Part shown: one piece after another, positions 10,401 through 18,116 of the stretch
Position numbering within the stretch: the first letter of the stretch is position 1
How the letters are laid out: each line of letters opens with the position of its first letter
Origin: Tubiluchus corallicola
Lineage: Eukaryota > Priapulida > Priapulimorpha > Priapulimorphida > Tubiluchidae
Reading direction: 5' to 3'
Assembly: GCA_030141605.1 (NCBI GenBank)
Contig: JAQGDQ010001634.1
Location: forward strand, 1 to 31,596
Length of the DNA stretch: 31,596 nt
Notes under the pieces: model-generated
Databases searched by the model: none
The model's input: the letters and a program-made list of their open reading frames with translations, nothing else
What the model was told of the DNA's origin: nothing
Position numbers and translations under genes: made by a program

Positions 10401-11327
10401 ATTTTGCCTTGAAAATTCGGTGTTGAAGACCTCTGTACTTTTGCTCCTTTCCATCCTTTTCCCAGAACCACATCTAGAGGATAATTGTTTGCTGCTCTCA
10501 AATATGTCACCGAAAACTGGGTGGTTGCTTGCTTTGGCCTTCTTGTTAACGAAATACACTAAATCTGCAAATGTGGCTTCCTTAATATGATGTTGATTAT
10601 TAGAATCATCTTCTTCAGTGAGCGTACTTAACCACTGGCTTCGCCATTGCATTGGTAACCGCCTCACAATCTTCTTTAAATTATCAGAAGCATTAATATC
10701 CGCGTGATAACCTAGACGCCCTAAAGCATCTCGGCAATCAACCAGTTTATCAGCATAATCTTGAAGCCCTTTCCTGTCACTGACCTTGAACTCTGGTCCA
10801 TCAATTAATCCATTAATGTATGCTCGGGCTATCACATAAGGAGAGCCAAAACGCTCTTCCAAAAGCTTCTTTGCTTTCACGAAGCCTTCGCTTAGTTGCA
10901 GCGTCACACAGTTTTTAATCAGCTCATAAGCCTTACCAGTTGTATATCGTTGTAAGAAGTGCAATTTTTCGCCATTGTCGCTGCATTTTGATTCAACATT
11001 GGCCTCAAATGAGCATAGAAAACGATGATAATCAGTTGGATCACCATTAAATTCAGTTAGCGCTGATGCAGGTAAAGAAAAACCTCGTTTTATTGCATCT
11101 GCCATCTCCCTGATAACATTGTCATTAGATGCAGATGGTGTATTCCTCAGCTGGGCATAGTCAAGATGGTCGTACGTTACATGTCCTTGTGCAACTTGAG
11201 CCCCGTCAACAACACGAGAAGTTGGGTTCACATGAGCGAGTGTGTCTGCTCTTGTGAATGCACCTGCATTCATTGCTGTTTGTCTGGCTTTATCCTGGGA
11301 ACGCCCTTGCGATCTGTGGTGGGTCAT
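7464..11327 (-). CDS. BEL/Pao LTR retrotransposon gag-pol polyprotein, integrase missing
   Basis: A 1287-residue uninterrupted frame. Domains in order: DUF1759-type gag region about 84-235 (LTEFNGDPTDYHRF, then a GKAYELIKNC helix); zinc-knuckle region about 312-370 including CINCFKPDHRSKMC (C345, C348, H353, C358); DUF1758 aspartic protease about 455-610, active site LDSC at 481-484 with Cys where Gly is usual; reverse transcriptase about 775-940 with the catalytic Asp of CADIEG (D821) and YVDD (901-904); RNase H-like region about 1078-1210 with D1083, E1127, D1157 and a late Asp at VADD. This order and the Pao-type RT/RNase H identify BEL/Pao. The frame stops after SSWPTSLLWVLPGFCD, where the linker to the HHCC/DDE integrase normally begins. 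The integrase is absent, so the copy cannot be autonomous as it stands. It shares an ATGA overlap (11324-11327) with the upstream frame. An alternative reading is a domesticated or chimeric remnant, but the intact frame is more simply a young defective copy. Confidence 0.93.
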   Translation of the reverse strand: MTHHRSQGRSQDKARQTAMNAGAFTRADTLAHVNPTSRVVDGAQVAQGHVTYDHLDYAQLRNTPSASNDNVIREMADAIKRGFSLPASALTEFNGDPTDYHRFLCSFEANVESKCSDNGEKLHFLQRYTTGKAYELIKNCVTLQLSEGFVKAKKLLEERFGSPYVIARAYINGLIDGPEFKVSDRKGLQDYADKLVDCRDALGRLGYHADINASDNLKKIVRRLPMQWRSQWLSTLTEEDDSNNQHHIKEATFADLVYFVNKKAKASNHPVFGDIFESSKQLSSRCGSGKRMERSKSTEVFNTEFSRQNVTCPMCLRDHSLEDCTDFKKNVTDDRFQFVFKKKLCINCFKPDHRSKMCPLGMKCKDTNCKTHTKHHQMLHPLPRFGRGGITERRQQPGQQKTPSVSYNPPNGAGPSQIDDHSGGNGTVVVAEVTETENRNVPELRSCNSTQFVDPGCFLQVVPVTVKSELNGRTVTTLAMLDSCSSSCLCEQKLLQYLKVEGSKGTVSITTVCGKEQRQVEKIDLLVSGIDCDEYIKLPSVAAMNGLNLSSTKCPKRVELNTFEHLKSIPFYTADINEVTLMIGTNATRCFLVYETRSGSNDEPIAVRGPLGWSILGGTSNSLQCTSNYTKTEDGDMLLKQVQKFWEMDSCGVVREATVGMSVEDAQALKVTTDSAQLIDGHYQFKIPFRQDPPELPNNRHVALRNFLMLERKFEKDSDYMELYKKAMSDNIQKGYAKQVDEEYSGIRQDGDGKNPIYWYLPHHGVFHPRKPNKIRVVFNCSCKCNGISLNDVIMSGPNLTSNLLDVLLRFREHEVAICADIEGMFNQVLVDPSQYDMLRFLWYDDGAQIGDSPVDYHMSVHLFGCISSPFCANLAVRKTADDNAHDFDAATLYAVKNNFYVDDLLKSVSTEYEAVRLANSLTELLQRGGFHLTKFLSNREAVIKEIPELERAKPILDLQQKLADPPIESALGIRWNTQDDVFQFKSVLKGKPTTRRGILSETSSLFDPLGFLCAVILPAKVLLQHLCKLKLDWDEHIPDDLEAKWLKWTSSLSSLNDLNIPRCIKLINFGPATSTQLHHFSDASNDAYGVCSYVRFVNQQGQIHCCLLTAKSRVAPLKTQTVPRLELQASIIAVRINKTILEALDIKIDAVVFWTDSTSVLKFIQNEKKRFQVYVANRLAEIHCGSDVSQWRYVTSSQNVADDITRGIKAEQLSADHRWFKGPPFLWKTQAEWPAQPTLFPVPDDHEEVKKVQINLAIQEEPIDELLTYFSSWPTSLLWVLPGFCD

Positions 11328-12211
11328 GGTGTCATGTGAGACAAGTGCGAATGCAACTCAACTGAATTTGCATCTCTTTCTTCTTCCTGCAAAATTCGCA
11401 AACTCTCTGTTGCTATCTTAAAATCAGTCTCTGCTTTAAGTTTTTCAGACTGTTGCTCAATTTTCAACTGTTGTTGTTTTAGCATTTGTTCACCTTGCAA
11501 CTGTTCAAGCTTTAGTTTTGCTTTATAGGCATCCACCTTTATTTTAGCGCTTGAACTCACGCTGCGTCGCGAGTTTGCCTGTGATGAGCGTGTGAGGGCG
11601 GATCCATGATCGCTACCCGGTGGTGCGGGCACTTCCGGTGGCTTGAGTGAATGCAAACGGGCGGATCCATGATCACTACCAGGAGAGGGTGCTGCATGTG
11701 GGCTTGGTTGCCATTTCTGTTGTAGATACGCCTCCACGTTTGCTTGCACGGCACTGTACTCACAGCTTTTGCCATCCATGTACTCACATATTTCATCTAA
11801 TTCACATTGTTCAGTCACTAATTGCTTCAAAGTCTCACAAGTGTTTAGAACCTCCTCATACGCCTTTGTTAATGAATCGGCCTTTTCCTTTATTAGTTCA
11901 AAATCGGCATTCTGTCGTAGTAGTGACTTCAAAACATTAATCAGTCTTGTCATGTAGGCCACTTGACCTGACCTAGTTCTTTTTAACTTTTTAATGTTCT
12001 CAGACGGCATTAGAAATTGTTGCCAATCAGGAATTGCAGTAGTACCCGTGACAGTAGATTCAGTTTCCAGTGGGTTACTCTCATCACTAATACTATCTGC
12101 GTGCTGAGAAAGTTCCTTCTTTCCAGACTGTGACATTATTATTTCCACACAGCAGTCTAAAGTTTTACAGCAACGTAGCAGTAGTTGTCCTACAATCAGT
12201 GTTAACAGCAA
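11324..12211 (-). CDS. BEL/Pao retrotransposon N-terminal gag-like protein
   Basis: A 295-residue frame; a second in-frame Met (at 12136, beginning MSQSGKKEL) is a more typical start and would give 270 residues. It is rich in charged residues: LKRTRSGQVAYMTRLINVL opens a helical segment, with further predicted helices through VTEQCELDEICEYMDG, a Pro/Ser/Gly spacer with two GSDHGSA repeats, and a long Lys/Glu/Gln coiled coil near the C-terminus (about 225-275). This is the layout of the N-terminal gag part of BEL/Pao elements, usually fused to DUF1759. Here it ends in TGA inside ATGA, whose ATG opens the 1287-residue frame in the -1 register. Translation of the second frame would need reinitiation or frameshifting, unless the split is a single-base indel in an originally continuous gene. 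Confidence 0.8.
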   Translation of the reverse strand: MLLTLIVGQLLLRCCKTLDCCVEIIMSQSGKKELSQHADSISDESNPLETESTVTGTTAIPDWQQFLMPSENIKKLKRTRSGQVAYMTRLINVLKSLLRQNADFELIKEKADSLTKAYEEVLNTCETLKQLVTEQCELDEICEYMDGKSCEYSAVQANVEAYLQQKWQPSPHAAPSPGSDHGSARLHSLKPPEVPAPPGSDHGSALTRSSQANSRRSVSSSAKIKVDAYKAKLKLEQLQGEQMLKQQQLKIEQQSEKLKAETDFKIATESLRILQEEERDANSVELHSHLSHMTP

Positions 12212-13000
12212 AGTAGGTCAAGCTCAGAGTTGTGTACCTGTATAGGCTACAGCATGGCTTCTAATCCTCCACAGTTCACTGTTGTAAAAAATAAACTTTC
12301 CACAGCAAATGTCAGCATAATAGTTAGTCAGGTTAATGATGTAGTCACAGAAAACACTTTAAACAGAGGTTAATACCACTGAATGCTTTATTAACATAAT
12401 TAGTATGTCCAGTATAACATAAATGTTCAACAGCTCCCATAAGTGGATTAACCTGACTGTTCAGAGCACAGGTGTGTAATCACAGACAGGTGACTAGCAG
12501 GTAACAAACAGAAAAGCTGGCCAAAACCAAAAGCTTTACATTCACGTCACAGATGGCGCCTCGTGCACGATAAGTAAGATTAACAAAAAGAATGCTAAGT
12601 CTGCTACATTTGATATGCTTGAGTTTAGATACACACAGAAAACTATGGATAAGAAACAAACAGCTACAATAAATTCTTGCATTTGACACAACAGGTGAAA
12701 CGTTTATTTTACCACAGAAACATGAATGGAAGAATTGTTGCATTGAACATTTAGCCAAATTAGAATAAAACCACTCAGTAAAACCTGTTTCACAGTCAGA
12801 ATTCTGGTATTGACCTAGACCTAAGCAGACTTGCACAGGCTTCACAACAACCACTAATTTAAAATAGGGAGAAGACCAGTGTGTATGTGGTCACTGGACC
12901 ATACAATTATATTGCAGGCAAGTCAGCTGCTGGAAGTTTACAAGATTAGTGCTAGATGGCAGCACCCGGCAACAATGTACAGATACCAACAACTCCCGCA
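12212..13000 (-). mobile_element. Presumed 5' leader and LTR region of the BEL/Pao element
   Basis: On the minus strand this lies immediately upstream of the gag frame and should contain leader and 5' LTR. AATAAA-type signals on the minus strand occur near 12390 and 12700 (TTTATT on the plus strand). I could not find a clear primer-binding site, nor TG...CA ends with a target duplication, nor a second copy near 7464, so no LTR boundaries are claimed. A 124-codon minus frame at 12480-12854 is not recognised. Confidence 0.35.
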
Positions 13001-13539
13001 ATAATAATAATAATTATTATTATTATGTGTAGTTGGTAAATAACTTAGCTGGAAGAGAAAAGAAAATTTAAAAGTTCCGTTAACGTTCAGAAGAAGAAAT
13101 ACTTGGATTTCAGAAGTCGATGTGTGTTTCGTGTTTCCATGCTTAATTGATAGTGTAAATTCCATTTGAGTCGACCGGCGTCTTCACCTGCCGTCCAGTC
13201 AAGCACCTCTGACTGTTAGCTTTGATGTTGAGCGATTATCTCCGTTAGCTAGAAAGCAGACTCTTTTGACCAGGTCGAAAGAACTACAAAGAGACGTTGG
13301 TAGTTACTCATCAATGATATTGACTGCGATAAATTCAAGTGAGAATTGGACCGTTGATAGATCCTCCTGCATTGTCCATTGCAGACAGCTATATTGAATA
13401 TTTCGACCAGACTCTACATGTGAACTTATCTTCGTGTAAATTACAGCACCTATGGAACTAATGAGTCCATACGGGTAGATAGCAGATGGGGTAAGATTGG
13501 TGAGAATAATGACCTTGAACAGCCTTGGAAAGCGATCGA
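13001..13539. other. Intergenic, short (ATA)n/(TTA)n palindrome, no gene seen
   Basis: Begins with an (AAT)n run switching to (TTA)n at about 13001-13026, a small AT palindrome. The remainder is unique sequence without recognisable features. Confidence 0.45.
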
Positions 13540-13795
13540 CTGGAAGGCTGTGTCAACGATTCTGATAATTTTAATCTTGAGAGTCCCACAGACAAAGTTT
13601 TTCAAATGCTTTAAGAACTTATTGAATCCTGATAGAAGCATTTGTAGTGACTTAATTTCAAAGTGCTCCGGCCCATACATTCCGGTGACTGATTCGAGCA
13701 TTAGATTAGATGAATGTAAAGAAGCCGTTAAAAGTTTTAAGCCTAACAACAGTAAGCCTGATTTTTTCCGAAGAGATGCAGTCTGTGGCAGAAGA
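13540..13795 (+). pseudogene. LINE reverse-transcriptase relic (start of RT domain)
   Basis: The plus-strand frame reads NPDRSICSDLISKCSGPYIP, then VTDSSIRLDECKEAVKSFKP followed by NNSKPD. The pattern of an Ile/Leu-x-Glu-(x)2-(Glu/Ala)-(hydrophobic)-K-x-(F/L)-K-x-N-(K/S)-(x)-P-(G/D) block is the usual entry to the RT domain of CR1/L2-like non-LTR elements. Just upstream the continuation TDKVFQM sits in another frame and reaches a stop, so at least one frameshift is present. The rest of the RT is missing after about 13795. This is a decayed fragment. Confidence 0.5.
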
Positions 13796-14967
13796 ATGGG
13801 GTAACCTTTTTCCTTGGGTCAAAGCCTTTTGCCGTTAGGGGCCAAAAACCAGTGTCGATAATCAGTAGCTTGTAATAATGGCATGTAGCTTGTAGACATG
13901 AAATGGAAGGTATCGGTGAGAGGTAGTGAGAGTTACGCACAAATTGGATGACTGCTGACACCCACTAGGAAGGTAAAAATCGAAATTGGGGGTCGGGAAG
14001 ACAAATACTTGGAGCATCAAAAGGAATAATAGGTTGTAATGCATGAAATGATGGGTCAAAGTGAGGCAAATTGAATGGCATAAGTTATTATCAGAATGGT
14101 TGAGCCTTGGCCCCCCGAAGAGGTGAAAACCGAAATTGGGAGTCGGAGAAACAAATGCTTCCAGTCTCGAACAACAGTTACTCGTGGTAGTCCAAAGAAA
14201 GGTCTCAATAGTATGAATTGAAATGACCCGCGAATTACAGGTCAAAAAGTGATAAGTTTCATTTCATTTAAACTACTTATGTCAAAAAAACTTGTTAAGC
14301 TGCATGGTACTTACATGCATATTGTTACTTATTTTGAAAAAAAAATTATCCATAAACACGAAACAAAAGTGTCACAGAAGCAGGATCTTACCATAATTTT
14401 TGACACGTTCACCAGCTATCAGTTTCGTTAGTTCAATAGACAAAACCGCACTTTCTCATGCACAAGGTCGACCACAGATCATGAAAAACACGCAGTTCCT
14501 GATTTTCAATTATCCGTTATAAAATCCGTTATTCCAAAACATAATTCATCCGCTGACCTTCACTATGAGCTTGACCTAACAGTTAAATGTTTATTAATAA
14601 ACAATGCTTTGCTCTCCCCCACTCCTCTAGATACGTTTTCCTGATCATCTCTTCCCTTGCCACACTCTTTCTTGTTCATTTCTTGTGTTCAGGCCAATTC
14701 ATTCTTGTCTCTTTCATTGAGTCATACACATTATCCGCTGCCGTAGTGACACACCAGCCCACAATTCAAAAGGGAGGCTTGCACTTGTTGGGCCTACTCA
14801 TTGCAACATTGTTGCACATATTTTTATTGTTATGATGACGTTATTTGTACTATATTTTTACTTTTTTGGTCAGTCTTCCCTTCTTAATTTGATACTGCAT
14901 TTTAATTAACTAATCATAATTATAAAGATTTTAGATCGACGACACATATTATGAATGTATGTCACTT
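13796..14967. other. Intergenic with a short dispersed duplication
   Basis: A segment of about 50 bp containing CGAAATTGGGGGTCGG at about 13970-14020 recurs as CGAAATTGGGAGTCGG at about 14122-14172 in the same orientation, about 150 bp apart. Otherwise no genes are supported; minus frame 13862-14245 and plus frames near 14587 have no recognisable domains. Confidence 0.5.
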
Positions 14968-15225
14968 TGCCAGTGGTACATTTCGCCAGTGTCACATTTT
15001 ACCACCAAACACTTCGCCAGTGGTACACTCCCCAGTAAAATTTGTCTATGTTTTTACATTATTCTTTTAATAAAATATTTCAGTTCGCCAGTTGTACACT
15101 TCGCCAATACGCACTTTGCAAGCTTTAACATTACGCCAGTAAGATTTCTCTATTATGTTATCCTTTAACAAATTGTTTTTGTTCGGCGGTGGGTCAGTTC
15201 GCCAGTTCACACTTCGCCAGTAGTA
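14968..15225 (+). repeat. Degenerate CGCCAGT-rich repeat cluster
   Basis: About nine occurrences of (T/C)GCCA(G/A)T within 260 bp, often as TTCGCCAGTGGTACA or TTCGCCAGT. Spacing is irregular and AT-rich sequence intervenes, so this is an old or interrupted tandem repeat. It is not a CRISPR array: spacing and unit are irregular and the context is eukaryotic. Confidence 0.7.
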
Positions 15226-15445
15226 TATTTGGTCAACTGGTGAAAAGGTGAGTACAACACATCATAGGTAGGTCACACTTACATTACAATAGTTTTTTGA
15301 ACTACCACTTGGAAAATTGTGGAAACAATAGTCTGTTACTATTTTCAACATATAACCAATAAATAAATAAATTTTTATCTTGTGTCTATCAGTTCAACAA
15401 GCGAACGCTCGAGGTGACAGACATGGAAACAGTTTTTAGTTTAAT

Positions 15446-15641
15446 CTACGACCCCATGTGTGCGTAATGCGTGATGCGTGGTACGTAATACGTAATGCAA
15501 GTACAACAGTTTGCACTTAAACATGTGGAAGTGTTTCCATGTGTACGTAATGCGTAATGAATGATGCGTGATATGTATTCACTCGAACGTGATACGCATC
15601 AAGCATTACGGATCACGCATTACGCGCACATGCAGTCGTGG
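15446..15641. mobile_element. Inverted-repeat element (foldback MITE-like)
   Basis: The left arm from 15446 (CTACGACCCCATGTGTGCGT, then AATGCGTGATGCGT) is matched by the reverse complement of 15608-15641 (CCACGACTGCATGTGCGCGT, then AATGCGTGATCCGT). A third related stretch, CATGTGTACGTAATGCGTAA, lies at about 15538. Together this is a 196-bp element with arms of about 34 bp built from CGTAATGCGTGATGCG words. No clear target-site duplication is visible, so the superfamily is undecided. Confidence 0.7.
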
Positions 15642-16043
15642 ATAACAAAACAAAAAATAAGATTTTCACAAATGCAACCTCCGACTGGCTAAATTTGATA
15701 CATAAACCGGTTGTTACATTGCCGCAACCGACTCACAAAAATATATAATAGCTGCGTATCTGATCTTAGGGCTATAATTAAAATTTTCCTGTATAAGGCA
15801 CCCTGTCCCCGAAAGCAACATGCCAAAAACAGTTACCCGAATTTGAAAAAGACTTATTCTTAGGCAGAACAAATTTACTGGAATTTAGGAACCAGTTTTC
15901 TTTAGGGAATCATTCGCGCTTGAAGGATAAAACTTAATTTCCGTCCAGTAACCGCACTACTTACTTAGTAGAAAAAAATCTCAAGCGGCCTTCGGTCAAG
16001 TTAACAATTCTAGCATCAGTCAAAAAGCGAATAAGGATTAAAT
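15642..16043 (+). promoter_or_regulatory. Upstream region / probable 5' UTR of the choline transporter gene
   Basis: No other gene intervenes between the inverted-repeat element and the start codon. The start context AAATATGG has A at -3 and G at +4, a favourable Kozak context, and an in-frame TAA lies four codons upstream, which fixes this ATG as the first in its frame. I see no certain TATA box or transcription start, and an untranslated 5' exon further upstream cannot be excluded. Confidence 0.4.
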
Positions 16044-18074
16044 ATGGCCGTCAACGTAGCAGGTCTCGTCTCTGTTATCGTGTTTTACATAATAATTTTG
16101 ACCATTGGTGTGCTAGCAGCGAGAAAAAGTAAGAAGTCTTCAAAATCCGTGAAAAGCGAGAAGCATTTGTTAGCTAGTCGAGGCATAGGCGTATTTGTTG
16201 GTACTTTTACACTTACAGGTAAGTTGACACTGTATAGGCATCACAGAAAAACCGTAATGCGTGTGGACCTTACAATTACGTGCTGTACTCCGCTACATTA
16301 TATAACATTATCCAGTTTTTCTTAATGAAACATTTATCTTCCCACCACAGAAATCTCAGTAAATTCCAGAAAATAATAATTGTTTTCTAAACTTCCTACG
16401 ACATCACTAACCAAACGTAAACGAAAGGCCTGAAAATTAAAAAACGACAGAGAAGATCATCTATTTTTTAACAAATGCTATCGAATAGGCCTACCTACCT
16501 ACCTACCTACCTACCTACCTACCTACCTACCTACCTACCTACCTACCTACCTACCTACCTACCTACCTACCTACCCACCTGCCTACCATTACAAATATGG
16601 CTAATTGTTACATAATATTCTATTTGTTCAAAATTAAAAAAATAATTTGTTAGTTGCGTTTTATTTCGTAATTATTAAGTTCTACGTAGTCACATCACCA
16701 GACGTTAAAGTGCAAGCCAAATTGTTGACCCTGAGATGTTTTAAGGTGCAATGTAATATTAATAACACTTTTTTTACTGTTACTGTTTACAAGGCGGGAT
16801 AATGTGTGTCTTCTGTAGTTTCTGGTATAATCTGTATTGACTAAATCTCTTCCAGCTCTTCCAAATGAATCCCTCGTTCGTTAAATTGCTCAGAGTTGTT
16901 GAATTCTCACAGGAAGACAGGACAATTTTACATATACTAGCTCATTTTCAAATCCGATAAAAAGTATGCATTTTTTAAAACACAATTAAAACTACAAAAG
17001 CATTTCTGATAATTTAATAATAGATTAAAAACTTAAGTAAAGGTGAGCGAGCCCAACTATTGATGACATCACAAGCTAATATAACATTCAACAGCAAAAA
17101 TATTCCACGAGCGTGTTGCTCGTGTTTGCAAAAGCGAAAATTGAAGTGCAGTGATACTGTAAGATATTCAGTGTGTTGTACTAAAACTATACAAGTTTTA
17201 AGATAAAAATTCTAATTTCAAATTTACAGCTGTGCTTACGCATGAGCTGTCGAACGTGTGCAGTTCTTCACAAACTAACACATTTAAACTGAGAGGTACA
17301 GCACCTGTTTTTGTGCAATGCGTTTCCGAAATGCAGGCGCTAGCGTCCGGCAAACTAGCGAAAGGCGAAATTTATGTAACAGCGAAGAACTAGTGGCGCG
17401 AACGCGACTTGTGTGGTAATAATTCTTTCACGTAAGTCATTTTTGAAAAAAAATAATAATTATTATGTTTCCTTTCAATATCTGAAAGAGTAGATTGTTT
17501 TGACCTACAGTTTAAGATTGGGTCCAGTTTTGTTTTAATAACTGACTTCACAATTTAGACTGTCATTATGCAGTACACCTTAGCGGTTGTTTCTTAAACG
17601 AATGTTTGAGCCAAATTGCTTGTAGCTGTGCCAACGTTATCACAGCAAAATTCAAGCACTCCTTAAATTTGGGCCCAATTATGAAGACTCTAATATGGAT
17701 ATACCATGCCAGCTGCTAAAATTTTTTAATAATATATTGATATGTAATTATTGTAGTTTATACACGTTTTTCATAATCATCAATCATAAATTATTTAAAC
17801 TGAATTAAGCGCTAAACATGCGTTTGGTTGCGTCAAATATGCTGTACACATAGACGTCTTGCTAGAATATTGAATATTTATTGAATATTTAATTCAAATA
17901 GTCTAATATTACCTATTTACAAAATAATTTCTGATAAATCAACAGCAATTTCCCCTATCCTAACTAGCTTTTATCAACCTTTTGACATGCACAATAACAC
18001 ACGAAAGGTTCTTTGTTATCATTATTATTATTATTATTTTTTTTGTATCATTACATACAGATACAGCACATATA

Positions 18075-18116
<42 letters not shown>

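Noticed and set aside
7552-10590. Several plus-strand frames of 68-152 codons opposite the retrotransposon
   Set aside because: Antisense shadows of the 1287-codon gag-pol frame with no domains of their own.
12480-12854. 124-codon Cys-rich minus-strand frame
   Set aside because: Lies in the presumed leader/LTR of the retrotransposon; no domain and no supporting context.
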